Source: Collimonas humicola
Lineage (GTDB): Bacteria; Pseudomonadota; Gammaproteobacteria; Burkholderiales; Burkholderiaceae_D
NCBI RefSeq assembly: GCF_018304945.1
Contig: NZ_JAGQEE010000002.1
Coordinates: forward strand, 558,001 to 622,000
Reading direction: 5' to 3'
DNA: 64,000 nt
Positions 53,529 through 62,883 of the stretch are shown one piece after another (position 1 is the first letter of the stretch; the number at the start of each line of letters is the position of its first letter). The notes beneath the pieces were generated by a model that did not search any database, was not told the DNA's origin, and worked only from the letters and a program-made list of their open reading frames with translations. A program made the position numbers and the translations under genes.

Positions 53529-54026
53529 ATGGATTCCCTGACAACTGATTATCTGAAAGATGTCATGGGCAAGATGGAAGTGTACGGCGACCGCGTACAG
53601 TTTGGACTGACCAGCCCGGGCCCGCGCCCGTATTATCAGCTCACCAACAGCTCCGACAAGAAGATGGCCTTCGACGGCAACAACCATCTGCTGCATCCGA
53701 AGGAAGACGAATTCGTCGGCGTCAACAGCACGCCGGTCTTCTCGCTGGAGCAGATCAAGGCCGCCATCGCCGCCGGCGGCTTCCGCTCCACCAGCAGCAG
53801 CTCCCGCGGTTCCAGCGGCGCCACCCGCAGCAGCAGCCCGCGCGCCGGTTCGTCGGCGATGAAAGCCAAGGACCTGATCGACGCCGCACGCTATGAATAT
53901 TTCAGAAGCAACCGCCAGGCCATGCCAGACGGCATAGGCGAGCATTCGGCGGAAATCACCGAACTGATGCTCAAAGGCAGCTCAGCCGCGGACGCCTTCA
54001 ACGAAGTCATCAAGCGTCATTTCTGA
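53529..54026 (+). CDS. Hypothetical protein with a Ser-rich linker
   Basis: 165 residues, not recognised. A first part (1-85; YGDRVQFGLTSPGPRPYYQLTNSS) with mixed strands, a Ser/Arg-rich linker (STSSSSRGSSGATRSSSPRAG) of about 20 residues, and a helical C-terminal part (DLIDAARYEYFRSNR). No signal peptide. The linker looks flexible. ATG at 53529 is chosen; a TTG at 53493 with GGAAG upstream would add 12 residues. Confidence 0.6.
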   Translation: MDSLTTDYLKDVMGKMEVYGDRVQFGLTSPGPRPYYQLTNSSDKKMAFDGNNHLLHPKEDEFVGVNSTPVFSLEQIKAAIAAGGFRSTSSSSRGSSGATRSSSPRAGSSAMKAKDLIDAARYEYFRSNRQAMPDGIGEHSAEITELMLKGSSAADAFNEVIKRHF

Positions 54027-54126
54027 TGCCCCTGCCGCCGCCCGGCAGCGCGCCGGGCCGCAGCATCGGTCAGCCCCGGCCGGGCTGGCATAATGGCCGG
54101 ATCGCCATTCCTTAAAGGAAGCAGAC

Positions 54127-54528
54127 ATGATCCGGGTAATCTTCTTCACCATTGCCGCAGCCGTCACAATCGCCACGCCGCCGGACCGGGCCAACTGTGC
54201 GGTTGCCGATGCGTTGATCGGCCAGTACGGCATCTCCTTCTCCGGTTTCACTCAATCCCTGCCCCGCGTCGCCCTGCCGGCGGAACAGCAAAGCCGCCCG
54301 CAGGCACTGCTGACGCTGGACCTGCCCAACCGGAACGGCCAGGTGCGCGACGGCTTTTCCCACACAGCGCTGATTAACAAAGAGCAGAAGCGCGTCTGGA
54401 TTCTGCGCACCGGCGGCTTTGCCGGGGTCTACCAATGGTATGGTCCGGTGGCGTTGCCGGATGCGGATTTTGCCGGCTGCAAGACCGAGCCGGGTGGCAT
54501 GCCGCAGCCGTCCGGCCGTGCCGGCTAA
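54127..54528 (+). CDS. Small secreted hypothetical protein
   Basis: 133 residues. A signal peptide (VIFFTIAAAVTIATP) precedes a short domain with three cysteines and the sequence HTALINKEQKRVWILRTGGFAGVYQWYGP. The family is not recognised. AAAGGAAG precedes the ATG. Periplasmic location is likely. Confidence 0.6.
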   Translation: MIRVIFFTIAAAVTIATPPDRANCAVADALIGQYGISFSGFTQSLPRVALPAEQQSRPQALLTLDLPNRNGQVRDGFSHTALINKEQKRVWILRTGGFAGVYQWYGPVALPDADFAGCKTEPGGMPQPSGRAG

Positions 54529-54547
54529 AGCAGGATTCCAGCGGATT

Positions 54548-55168
54548 TCAACGTTCGGCGGGAAGCTGGTAATAGGCCAGAAACATATCCACCGCCGAAT
54601 CGACTACCTGCTGCTGCATCTTGGCGTCCAGCGGCGGCTGGCCCAAGGTGATCTGCGGCCAGAACGCAAAGGTTTTCAACAGGCTCTGCAGTTGATGCGC
54701 GGCGAACGCCGGATCCACGATTTTCAGCCGGCCGTCGGCCTGGGCCGCGACGATCCAGGTGTTGACGCCTTCTTCCCGCTGGCCCATCCTGGCCACCATG
54801 TCCTGGGTTCGTTCCGGCGAATGGATGGCGGCGGCGATGGCGACCCGCGCCAGATCGAGGAAATTGCTGTCGTTGAGCATGCGCATCTTCGATTGCAGCA
54901 GTTCGCGCAGCTGCCCCCGCAGGGGTTTTCCGGGGCGATAGCTGAGCGCGCTTTGCTCCTCGCTGGTCTGCCACAGCCGGGTCAGGATTTCCGCGAACAA
55001 TTCCTCTTTGCCGGGGAAATGGTTGTAGACCGTGCGTTTGGAGACTTCGGCGCGGGCGGCGATCTTGTCCATGCTGGTGGTTTCGAAGCCGTTGCTGCGG
55101 AACTCTGCGATGGCTGCCTGGACGATGGCCTCGCGCTTGCGGTCGGTGAGGCGTTGGACTGTGGTCAT
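54548..55168 (-). CDS. TetR/AcrR-family regulator with C-terminal TetR-type domain
   Basis: 206 residues. N-terminal helix-turn-helix (MDKIAARAEVSKRTVYNHFPGKEELF, about 33-58) and helical C-terminal domain. Divergent from an NAD(P)-binding protein at 55293. A perfect 17 bp palindrome at 55233-55249 in the gap is its likely operator, overlapping both promoters. Confidence 0.87.
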   Translation of the reverse strand: MTTVQRLTDRKREAIVQAAIAEFRSNGFETTSMDKIAARAEVSKRTVYNHFPGKEELFAEILTRLWQTSEEQSALSYRPGKPLRGQLRELLQSKMRMLNDSNFLDLARVAIAAAIHSPERTQDMVARMGQREEGVNTWIVAAQADGRLKIVDPAFAAHQLQSLLKTFAFWPQITLGQPPLDAKMQQQVVDSAVDMFLAYYQLPAER

Positions 55169-55232
55169 GTTGTATCTCGGGATGACGGATAGCTGAATTT
55201 TACACCACCCAGTTTACTTTTTGAAAAATAGG

Positions 55233-55249
55233 CACTACGCTGCGTAGTG
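55233..55249. promoter_or_regulatory. Palindromic TetR operator
   Basis: CACTACGC-T-GCGTAGTG is a perfect 8 bp palindrome around one central base, midway between a divergent TetR gene and an oxidoreductase-like gene. Confidence 0.65.
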
Positions 55250-55292
55250 TATTTATTTGCCGGACATGCGGCGTTCAAGATCGGGATAAGCA

Positions 55293-55952
55293 ATGAAAGT
55301 CATACTGTTTGGCGCCAGCGGCATGGTCGGACAAGGCGTGCTGCGCGAGTGCCTGCTGGACGATGGCGTCGATAAGATACTGGCGGTCGGCCGCGCGCCG
55401 CTGGCAGCGACGCACGACAAGCTGAGCCAGATCGTGCTGCCCGATATCAGCCGGCTGGCCGAGCACGCCGGCGCCTTGCAGGATATCGACGCCTGCTTCT
55501 TTTGCCTCGGGGTGTCGGCGGCCGGCATGACGGAAGCGCGCTACAGCGAACTGACTTACGACCTCACGCTGGCTGCCGCCAGCGCCGTGGCGGCAGCCAG
55601 TCCGCGCATGACCCTGACTTACGTATCCGGCGCCGGCACCGATTCCAGCAAGCGCGGCGGCAGCATGTGGGCGCGCGTCAAGGGCCGCACCGAAAACGCT
55701 CTGCTGCGCCTGCCGGTCAAGGCCGCCTTCATGTTCCGTCCGGGCGTCATCCAGCCGCTGCACGGGGTGGTGTCCAAAACCCGTTCCTACCGCCTGTTCT
55801 ATCTGCTGGCCGGGCCGCTGCTGCCATTGATGAAGCGCCTCTTCCCCAAACACATCACCAGCACCGAGCAGATCGGCCGCGCCATGATCAAGCTGGCGCG
55901 CCAGGGCGGCCCCAAACAGGTGCTGGAAAGCGCCGACATCAACGCCCTGTAG
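55293..55952 (+). CDS. NAD(P)H-binding protein (atypical SDR)
   Basis: 219 residues. Rossmann start VILFGASGMVGQGVLREC, then CFFCLGVSAAG and LTYVSGAGTDSSKRGG. Matches NAD(P)H-binding epimerase-like oxidoreductases; substrate unknown. It is under a divergent TetR repressor with a clear palindrome, so it may respond to a xenobiotic. A GST gene converges on it with only 3 bp between stops. Confidence 0.85.
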   Translation: MKVILFGASGMVGQGVLRECLLDDGVDKILAVGRAPLAATHDKLSQIVLPDISRLAEHAGALQDIDACFFCLGVSAAGMTEARYSELTYDLTLAAASAVAAASPRMTLTYVSGAGTDSSKRGGSMWARVKGRTENALLRLPVKAAFMFRPGVIQPLHGVVSKTRSYRLFYLLAGPLLPLMKRLFPKHITSTEQIGRAMIKLARQGGPKQVLESADINAL

Positions 55953-55955
55953 ATC

Positions 55956-56579
55956 TCAAGGCAGGCCGTTGCGGCCGTGTCGCAGGAAGCCGGGGCGCTG
56001 GCTGAGCCGTTCAAAATAGGCGCTCACGGCCGGATACGCGGCATGCTGTATGGGCGTCATCAGCCAGCGGTTGACCGACAGGCCGAGCGGCACGTCGGCC
56101 AGCGTGAAGCTGTCGCCCAATACGTAGGCGCCGGTGGCCGCCAGCCGGCGCTCCAGGATACCGATATGGCGCGACCAGCTGGCCAGCGAGGCAGCCAGCG
56201 CGGCGGCATCGTTGTAGTCGGGATTTTTCCGGACCAGCGCCACAAACGCGTAGCGCCAGGAATTGTTCAGTTCGGTCGCCTGCCAGTCCATCCATTGCTC
56301 CGCCAGCGCCCGTTCGCGCGGCGCCGCAGGCAGCAGCCGGCCGTCGCCATAGGCCGCGGCCAGGTAGCGGATGATGGCGTTGGATTCCCACAAAACGAAA
56401 TCGCCGTCACGGATCACCGGCACCATGGCGTTCGGATTCAGCGCCAGGAAATCGGGCGTATCGGTGGCGCGAAAGCCGCTGCCCCAGTCTTCCCGTTCGA
56501 ACGGTAGGCCCAGCTCATCGCAGGTCCAGAGCACTTTGCGGACGTTGATGGACGACGCTTTTCCCAGAATTTTCAGCAT
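55956..56579 (-). CDS. Glutathione S-transferase family protein
   Basis: 207 residues. Thioredoxin-like N-terminal part (KASSINVRKVLWTCDEL, NAMVPVIRDGDFVLWESNAI with the glutathione-binding Val-Pro and ES pair) and helical C-terminal part ending in a Pro-rich hook. Conjugates glutathione to electrophiles. It is close to bacterial theta-like GSTs. Confidence 0.9.
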   Translation of the reverse strand: MLKILGKASSINVRKVLWTCDELGLPFEREDWGSGFRATDTPDFLALNPNAMVPVIRDGDFVLWESNAIIRYLAAAYGDGRLLPAAPRERALAEQWMDWQATELNNSWRYAFVALVRKNPDYNDAAALAASLASWSRHIGILERRLAATGAYVLGDSFTLADVPLGLSVNRWLMTPIQHAAYPAVSAYFERLSQRPGFLRHGRNGLP

Positions 56580-56758
56580 GAGGACTCTCTTTTTTTATCG
56601 TAGAAGCGGCTTTTTATGCTACAGATATGCACCGCTGCACGCGGAATTTTAAAAGCAATTTGTCTGAAACCCGCGATTGCGGTAGTCTACATCGCCGATT
56701 CCAAGCAAATACGGTGCTAGAATTTGCAACTCACCACTTTTTTTGAGGATTTAACGAA

Positions 56759-57043
56759 ATGAACAAAACCGAATTGATCGACGCCATTGCTACCGACTGC
56801 GAAATCTCGAAGGCCGCTGCACAGCGCGCGTTGGAGTCCGTCGTGGACAATGTGATCAAGGCTGTTACTAAAGGCAGTACTGTTCAATTGATTGGATTTG
56901 GTTCGTTCTCTTCCGGTAAGCGTGCCGCTCGCGTCGGTCGCAACCCACGTACCGGCGAAGCAATCAAGATCGCTGCAGCCAAGACTGTGAAATTCACAGC
57001 TGGTAAAGCATTCAAAGATGCTGTGAACAAGAAGAAGAAATAA
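56759..57043 (+). CDS. HU-family DNA-binding protein
   Basis: 94 residues, lacking only a longer arm. [21 protein letters not shown] helix-turn region, [27 protein letters not shown] with the DNA-wrapping beta arm, and a Lys-rich tail. Nucleoid protein binding DNA as dimer. GAGGATT precedes the ATG, and a strong terminator follows at 57079. Confidence 0.95.
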   Translation: MNKTELIDAIATDCEISKAAAQRALESVVDNVIKAVTKGSTVQLIGFGSFSSGKRAARVGRNPRTGEAIKIAAAKTVKFTAGKAFKDAVNKKKK

Positions 57044-57078
57044 GGTAACAATCGTCATTCAGCGCGACTGAGTGCCAG

Positions 57079-57108
57079 CCCCTTGAAGCGATTCGAGGGG
57101 TTTTTTTT
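57079..57108 (+). terminator. Terminator of the HU gene
   Basis: CCCCTTGAA/TTCGAGGGG stem with a GCGA loop and an eight-T tract just after the HU stop. Confidence 0.92.
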
Positions 57109-57274
57109 CGTCCCTTCTTTTTTTCATGGATAGAAAAATCCTGGCCGCCTCCATCGCCGCCGCTGCCGCGCGGCGCTTCGGGCGCCATCATTTTCATGAA
57201 CTAAATTGCAAGTAAATTTGTCTATCAAATACGTGCCTGGAATTTCCACGCATTCAACCAGGGAAGGAAGCAGC

Positions 57275-57910
57275 ATGTCCACGTCAGACCATTGCGATCA
57301 TCATTTTTCACCTGAGTGCGGACAGGCCGGCATCCGCCGCGTACGTCCGTTCGATGCGGCGGCGTTCGAGCAGGCGGTGGCCGCCATGCTGGAGGCCAGC
57401 GGCATCGAAATCGATCCGGTGCATACCGGCAGGACTGCGCAGCGGGTGGGAGAACTTTGGCAAAGACGCCTGCTGGACGGCTACGATATCGATCCGGCGG
57501 AAGCGCTGGGCGCCGGCTTTGAAGATGCGCGCCGCGACATGGTGGTGATCCGCAATATCGCGGTGCATGGCGTATGCCCGCACCATCTGCTGCCGTTCCG
57601 CGGCGTGGCGCATGTCGCCTATCTTCCGGGCGGGCGCTTGCACGGTTTCGGCCGGATCGCGCGCATGATCGACGCCATCGGCCATCGCTACACCTATCAG
57701 GAATGGATGACGAACGACATCGCCAACCTGCTGGTCACGCACGGCGCGGCGCAAGGCGCGGCTTGCCTGATCGAGGCCGAGCAGCTCTGCTTGCTGATGG
57801 GTGAAAACCGGCGCGGCGACGAACGCGTTGTGACCCAATGCTACGCCGGCGAGTTCGAACGCAATGCCCAGGCCCGCACCGAGTTCCTGCACGCTGTCGG
57901 ACGCCGATGA
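57275..57910 (+). CDS. folE: GTP cyclohydrolase I
   Basis: 211 residues. The family landmarks are DMVVIRNIAVHGVCPHHLLPFRG with the CPHH zinc site near 101, GRLHGFGRIARMID, YTYQEWMTND and the Cys at EAEQLCLLMG. The fold makes a decamer that forms dihydroneopterin triphosphate for folate. The protein is shorter in the N-terminus than usual and the last 20 residues differ, but all zinc ligands are in place. The ATG at 57275 follows GGAAGGAAG. Confidence 0.92.
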   Translation: MSTSDHCDHHFSPECGQAGIRRVRPFDAAAFEQAVAAMLEASGIEIDPVHTGRTAQRVGELWQRRLLDGYDIDPAEALGAGFEDARRDMVVIRNIAVHGVCPHHLLPFRGVAHVAYLPGGRLHGFGRIARMIDAIGHRYTYQEWMTNDIANLLVTHGAAQGAACLIEAEQLCLLMGENRRGDERVVTQCYAGEFERNAQARTEFLHAVGRR

Positions 57911-57995
57911 TCAATTGCGGGCAGGCCGCCGTCGTTCACGCACGGATATGGGCTGGACGGGACTGAGCGCTTGCGAATAGCCCCGGCCGGGCGTT

Positions 57996-58856
57996 TCAGC
58001 CGTTCGCGTTTTGCAACAGCTCCGCCAGCACCTCGGCCGCCCGCGCATTGCGCGCCCCACGCGCCGTCATGGCTGCGACAAATTCCCGGTACTGCTGTTC
58101 GAAGCCGCTCACCGGACTCATGCAATCGCTCACCAGCACCAGTTTCGCCATATGCTGCGGACCGAAATGATCGGCGATGTGTTCGGTGGTGGCTTTCACG
58201 CAATGGCTGCCGGCTTCGCCGGTGATATAGATGCGGTCCGCCGCGGCCAGGCTGTCGAGGAAGGCCTGGTTGGATTGTGTCAGCAGGTCGTCCGGATCCG
58301 GCACTTCGGCCTGCACCGCGGAATAGTGCTCGGTCCACGGATTGCTGCCCTTGCAGATCTTGCCGACGCTGCGCAAGGTGCGTTCTTCCCAGCGGTTGTA
58401 GGCGCGCCGCACATCGGCGTGGACGTTGTGCCCCCATGAGCCGATCTCGCAATGGACCGGCCATATCATCAGCCGGTAGCGCCCTGCTGCTTCCAGCTGA
58501 TCCAGATAGTGCAAGACCCGCGGCAAGGCGCCGGCCAGGCGCGGCAGGTAGCTGCCGCCGCGTACTTCTGCCGCCGCAATCTGGGTGAACGGTGCGACTT
58601 CGCCGCCGCCGGCTGTCATCCAGAAGCCGGGATGGGCGATATCGAGCCGGTGATGCGAGTCGAGCGTGATGCTGATGGCGCTGAGGCCGGCGCCGCCCTG
58701 CTCGATCAGGCCGGCCACGCGCAGCATGTCGGCGTGGGCGCCCGGTACCGGCAGCGCCGGCGTCGCCGCAGTGCGGCTGTCCGGCAGATAGCCGGGAGGG
58801 AGGTCGCAAAAATCGTTTTGCGGATCGATGATCAACATGTGCAGATGACGGCGCAT
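57996..58856 (-). CDS. Isochorismatase-family cysteine hydrolase
   Basis: 286 residues, longer than the usual 180-210. Asp in LIIDPQNDFCDLP, a Lys in CKGSNPWTEHY region and the nucleophile Cys in GEAGSHCVKATTEHI form the triad of nicotinamidase-like hydrolases. WPVHCEIGSWGHNV holds a candidate metal-binding His. A nicotinamidase-type role is likely but the enlarged insertions differ. Confidence 0.8.
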   Translation of the reverse strand: MRRHLHMLIIDPQNDFCDLPPGYLPDSRTAATPALPVPGAHADMLRVAGLIEQGGAGLSAISITLDSHHRLDIAHPGFWMTAGGGEVAPFTQIAAAEVRGGSYLPRLAGALPRVLHYLDQLEAAGRYRLMIWPVHCEIGSWGHNVHADVRRAYNRWEERTLRSVGKICKGSNPWTEHYSAVQAEVPDPDDLLTQSNQAFLDSLAAADRIYITGEAGSHCVKATTEHIADHFGPQHMAKLVLVSDCMSPVSGFEQQYREFVAAMTARGARNARAAEVLAELLQNANG

Positions 58857-58899
58857 CGGTCGCTCCTGTACTACCTGTCTGGTGTCGAGTTTTTCCGGC

Positions 58900-59379
58900 T
58901 TACAGCGCGGCCAGCATTTTCTTCAATGCGTCCTGTGTGGCCGGATCGCTCAGGCCCAGGTTGCCCTTGGTTTCCAGCAGATGATCGCGGCAGGCCGCCG
59001 GCCAGCCGAAGGCATCGTCGTCCAGCGCCAGCCAGCTGGTCGGCTTGCGCCGTTCGACATCGCGCCAGACCTGCATGCCGCGCGGCATGGTGTCGAACTC
59101 CGCCGGCGTCAGCTTGGGGTGATGAAAGGTCGAGCCGATCACGCGTTCGCGCAGGCCTGCCGTCAGTTCCTGCCGGGTGTCGTCGAATCCCAGCGCCCGG
59201 ATCCAGCTGGTGGAGAGGACGATCTTGATCTCGGGATAAGGCGCCAGCAATTCTTCCAGGATCGGCATCCACTCAAAGAATGCGCGGTCGGGGGTGGCGA
59301 TATAGAGGCCGCGCTTGCGGTTGCGGATTACCTTGGCGTCGTGCAGCACGCCGTTGTAGTCCAGATAGAGAATTTTCAT
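58900..59379 (-). CDS. HAD-like domain protein
   Basis: 159 residues. MKILYLDYNGVLHD carries the first HAD motif with Asp7 and the usual second acidic residue replaced by Asn9, then KIVLSTSWIRAL (motif II Thr/Ser) and ALDDDAFGWP (motif IV). No cap domain. It probably is a small phosphatase or a catalytically reduced relative. Substrate unknown. Confidence 0.8.
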   Translation of the reverse strand: MKILYLDYNGVLHDAKVIRNRKRGLYIATPDRAFFEWMPILEELLAPYPEIKIVLSTSWIRALGFDDTRQELTAGLRERVIGSTFHHPKLTPAEFDTMPRGMQVWRDVERRKPTSWLALDDDAFGWPAACRDHLLETKGNLGLSDPATQDALKKMLAAL

Positions 59380-59586
59380 GGTGCGTTGCTTATCAAGGTT
59401 GAATCGGCTCCCTGCCTGGACAGGAATGCCGCTATTAGACCGGCAAGTTTACTCCAAGTGGATCGCCATGGTCCCGCAAATCGGCTGCATCGGGCGCGGC
59501 GCCATCAAAACAGCGCGCCGCCAGCAGGCTTAAAGCACTGCGGCTATACTCGAAAACCGCACCGATAGCTGAACAAGGAAGTCGCC

Positions 59587-60582
59587 GTGATACCAATTTC
59601 AATTCTGGACCTGGTCCGCATCCGGGAAGGCAGCGATGCCCGCGCCGCGCTCGATAATGCGCGCGACCTGGCCTTGCATGCCGAGGGCTGGAACTACCGC
59701 CGCTTCTGGATGGCGGAGCATCACAATATGCGCGGCATCGCCAGCGCCGCCACCGCTGTTGCCATCGGCCACGTGGCCGCCGGCACCAGCACGATCCGGG
59801 TCGGCGCCGGCGGCGTCATGCTGCCGAACCACTCGCCGCTGGTGATCGCCGAACAGTTCGGCACGCTGGCCTCGCTGTTCCCCGGACGTATCGATCTGGG
59901 CCTGGGACGTGCGCCCGGCTCCGACCAGGCCACCACGCGCGCGCTGCGGCGCGACCCGGCCAGCGCCGAATCGTTTCCGCAAGATGTGCTGGAGCTGCAA
60001 GCCTTCCTGGCGCCGGCCGAGGCAGGCCAGCGCATCGTCGCGGTGCCGGGTCATGGCACCAATGTGCCGCTGTGGATACTGGGTTCGAGCACCTTCGGCG
60101 CCCGCCTGGCAGCCGAGTTGGGCCTGCCTTATGCCTTCGCCTCGCACTTCGCCCCGGATTCGCTGGAGATGGCGCTGCAGATGTACCGCGCGCAGTTCAA
60201 GCCGTCGCGCCAGCAAGCCCGGCCGCATGCCATGGCCGGCGTCAACATCATCGCCGCCGACAGCGATGCCGAGGCGCGGCGCCTGGCCACTACCCAGCAG
60301 ATGTCCTTCACCGACATGCACCGCGGCGTGCGCGGCCTCAGCAAGCCGCCTATCGACGATATCGAAAGCTACTGGTCGCCGCTGGAAAAGGCCCAGGCTT
60401 CGCACATGCTGGCGCATTCGATCATCGGCTCGCCCGAGACCGTGCGCGCCGGCATCGAGCGCTTCCTGCTGCTCACCGGCGCCGATGAACTGATGATCGT
60501 TTCCGACGTCTTCGAGCACAAGGCGCGCCTGCATTCGTACGAACTGATCGCCGAAATTGCGCGCGGCATCGAGCCGCTCTGA
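59587..60582 (+). CDS. LLM-class flavin-dependent oxidoreductase
   Basis: 331 residues. Luciferase-like TIM barrel: [20 protein letters not shown] near 35-55, [25 protein letters not shown] and [13 protein letters not shown]. Member of the bacterial-luciferase/alkanal group without a fixed substrate. It ends 6 bp before the next gene, so the two form an operon. Confidence 0.9.
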   Translation: MIPISILDLVRIREGSDARAALDNARDLALHAEGWNYRRFWMAEHHNMRGIASAATAVAIGHVAAGTSTIRVGAGGVMLPNHSPLVIAEQFGTLASLFPGRIDLGLGRAPGSDQATTRALRRDPASAESFPQDVLELQAFLAPAEAGQRIVAVPGHGTNVPLWILGSSTFGARLAAELGLPYAFASHFAPDSLEMALQMYRAQFKPSRQQARPHAMAGVNIIAADSDAEARRLATTQQMSFTDMHRGVRGLSKPPIDDIESYWSPLEKAQASHMLAHSIIGSPETVRAGIERFLLLTGADELMIVSDVFEHKARLHSYELIAEIARGIEPL

Positions 60583-60588
60583 GCTTCC

Positions 60589-61503
60589 GTGCTGTTTGCT
60601 GCGCCGCCTTCTCCCTGCCAGCTGATCGACAGCACGGCTTTCCTCGGCCGCGGCATCTGGGTCAAGCGCGACGACCTGCTGCATGCCGAGGTCTCCGGCA
60701 ATAAATTTCGCAAGCTGAAATATCCTTTGCTGGCGCTGCAGGGCCGGCATCCGACCCTGGTCACCATGGGCGGCCCGTGGTCGAATCATTTGCATGCATT
60801 GGCGCATGCCGCCGCCCTCGGCGGCTGGCCAAGCATAGGACTGGTGCGCGGCGCCGCCGAGATGAGCAGCGCGACGCTGGACGATTGCCGCCGCCTGGGC
60901 ATGCAGATCCGCTTCGTGTCGCGCATGGACTATCGCCAGTTGCGCGAAGATGGGCAAGCCTGGCGCCGTCATGTCAGCTCGGCGGACGACAGCCATGTCT
61001 GGCTGCCGGAAGGCGGCAGCGCGCCGGCGGCATTGCGCGGCGTGGCGGAGCTGGTGGACGAAATCGAGCAGCAGCTGCAATTCATTCCTGAAGTGATCAT
61101 GGTCGCCTGCGGCACCGGCGCCACCCTGGCCGGGATCCTGGCGGGCCTGCGCGGCCGCGGCCGGGTGATCGGCGTCGCTGTCCTGAAAGACGCCGCTTAT
61201 CTGCGCCAGGAAGTTGCGCGCCTGTTGCAGCAGGCCGGCTATCCCGATTACCAGAACTACCAGCTGGTCACCGACGCCCATCACGGCGGCTATGGCAAGG
61301 CGCCGCCGGAACTGCGCCAGTTCTGCCGCGATTTTTCGCAAGAACTGGGTTTGCCGGTCGAGCCGGTCTACACCGGAAAATTATTCCATGCACTCCGCAA
61401 GCTGCAGCAAGCGCATGCATTCCGCGAGGATGAGCGCGTGCTCGCCGTGCATACCGGCGGCATGCAGGGAGCGCGCGGCTTCATCGATCAAGCGCAAGAT
61501 TAA
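60589..61503 (+). CDS. ACC deaminase/D-cysteine desulfhydrase-type PLP enzyme
   Basis: 304 residues. Fold-II PLP enzyme with VKRDDLLHAEVSGNKFRKLKY containing the PLP lysine, TMGGPWSNHLHALA and ACGTGATLAGILAGL binding the phosphate. The start is GTG at 60589, 6 bp after the upstream stop. It overlaps the convergent DUF1127 stop by 4 bp. Confidence 0.87.
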   Translation: MLFAAPPSPCQLIDSTAFLGRGIWVKRDDLLHAEVSGNKFRKLKYPLLALQGRHPTLVTMGGPWSNHLHALAHAAALGGWPSIGLVRGAAEMSSATLDDCRRLGMQIRFVSRMDYRQLREDGQAWRRHVSSADDSHVWLPEGGSAPAALRGVAELVDEIEQQLQFIPEVIMVACGTGATLAGILAGLRGRGRVIGVAVLKDAAYLRQEVARLLQQAGYPDYQNYQLVTDAHHGGYGKAPPELRQFCRDFSQELGLPVEPVYTGKLFHALRKLQQAHAFREDERVLAVHTGGMQGARGFIDQAQD

Positions 61504-61763
61504 TACTCGCGCGTCCGGCGGCTGTCCTGGCGCGGCTGTGCGCCATCCAGATAACCGATATCGCGCAGGACATGATCGCTCAGGTCTTGCAGGGTGATCA
61601 GCGGCCTGGCGGGCTGAGCCTCCAGCCGTTGCTGCAAGCGGCCGACGGCCAGCCGCAGGGTTTGCAGGATGCCGTCCGCGGCACCTTGCGAGCGCGCCGA
61701 TACGACGAGGGACGAACCAGTTGATGCTGTAACAGTTTGGCAAGATGTCGATGTGTAGTTCAT
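61500..61763 (-). CDS. DUF1127 domain protein
   Basis: 87 residues. The C-terminal LQDLSDHVLRDIGYLDGAQPR is the DUF1127 signature (arginine-rich helix after LSDxxLxDIG), in small proteins often linked to RNA turnover or phosphate stress. The N-terminal half is polar and variable. It is divergent from a LysR gene, and converges on the ACC-deaminase-like gene. Confidence 0.8.
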   Translation of the reverse strand: MNYTSTSCQTVTASTGSSLVVSARSQGAADGILQTLRLAVGRLQQRLEAQPARPLITLQDLSDHVLRDIGYLDGAQPRQDSRRTREY

Positions 61764-61887
61764 GGCGGGCTCACAGGTGAGTTGAAGGGAGTTTTAAAAT
61801 AATTTCTTAAAGCAACTTCGGTATTGGTAAGCATATCGAACCAAACTCCCCTTGGGAAACGACTTGTTTTAACCATCTTGGTCAGCT

Positions 61888-62883
61888 ATGCTTACCAACA
61901 TGAGCCGACTTCCACTACACACCCTGCCGGTCTTCCGCAGCGCCGCCCGTTCGCAGAACCTGCGCGCCACCGCAGTCGAAATGCACCTTACCCACAGCGC
62001 CGTCAGCCAGCAGATCGGCGTACTGGAGCAGCAGCTGGGCTTTCCCCTGTTCGAGCGCCGCGGCCGCCGCATCGTGCTCAACGAAGCTGGCCAGACTTTG
62101 CTGTGCAGCGTCGAGTCCGCGCTGGCGCAACTGGACACCGGCGTACTGGCCGCCGCAGCCGCCGCAATCGGCACCTCGCAACGCCTGCGGCTGACCGTCA
62201 TGCCCTCTTTTCTGCAACGCTGGCTGCTGCCGCGCATGCATCGCTGGCGCGAGCGCCATCCCGACATCGCGCTGGAACTGCATTCCTCGCAGCAGCTGAT
62301 GGACTTGCAGCGCGATGGTTTCCACGTCGCGCTGAGGCAAGGCAAGGGCGGCTGGCCGGGCTTGAGCGATGAGCGCCTGATCGACAGTCCGCTGGTGGTG
62401 GTGGCTTCTCCCGCCACCGCGCGCCGCTTGCAAGGCGGCAGCGTCGCCGCCCTGGCGCACGAACCGCTGCTGGGCAGCGCCGAGTCCTGGGACCGCTGGT
62501 TCAGCGAAGCCGGACTCAAGCTGCGCAGCAATCCGGTGGCCACATTCAGCGATGCCGGCCTGATGCTGCAAGCCGCCGAGCAAGGGCTGGGGATTGCGCT
62601 GGGACGCGAGTTCATGGTGGCCGACGCCCTGCGCGACGGCCTGCTGGTGCAACTGTCGGAACAGCGGCTGGCGCCGGATGTCGACTACGCTTCCTACTTC
62701 CTGGTATATCCGCCCGCCCTGCGCGACTGGGCGCCGCTGCAAGCCTTGCGCGGCTGGCTGCATGACGAAGCGTGCGCCTTGCAGAAAAACATTGCGCCGG
62801 CGCCGCCGGTCATTACGCCGATGGCGGCAGAGCCGCAAAGGAAATCGGCGGCGCGTGCTAAAGCGGCAAAACCGAAGCCTTAG
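61888..62883 (+). CDS. LysR-family regulator (GcvA-like)
   Basis: 331 residues. N-terminal winged helix with LTHSAVSQQIGVLEQQLGFPLFERRG (about 35-60) and a ligand domain with LMDLQRDGFHVALRQGKG, typical of the GcvA/AmpR-like branch. It has a Lys/Ala-rich tail. Divergent from the DUF1127 gene, its likely target. The 3' end overlaps the convergent hydrolase by 26 bp. ATG at 61888 or 61900 are possible starts. Confidence 0.9.
   Translation: MLTNMSRLPLHTLPVFRSAARSQNLRATAVEMHLTHSAVSQQIGVLEQQLGFPLFERRGRRIVLNEAGQTLLCSVESALAQLDTGVLAAAAAAIGTSQRLRLTVMPSFLQRWLLPRMHRWRERHPDIALELHSSQQLMDLQRDGFHVALRQGKGGWPGLSDERLIDSPLVVVASPATARRLQGGSVAALAHEPLLGSAESWDRWFSEAGLKLRSNPVATFSDAGLMLQAAEQGLGIALGREFMVADALRDGLLVQLSEQRLAPDVDYASYFLVYPPALRDWAPLQALRGWLHDEACALQKNIAPAPPVITPMAAEPQRKSAARAKAAKPKP

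Noticed and set aside
59599-61341. 580-residue minus-strand ORF
   Set aside because: Antisense to the LLM oxidoreductase and PLP enzyme genes; composition (Gln, Arg, His, Ala) is that of a mirrored frame.
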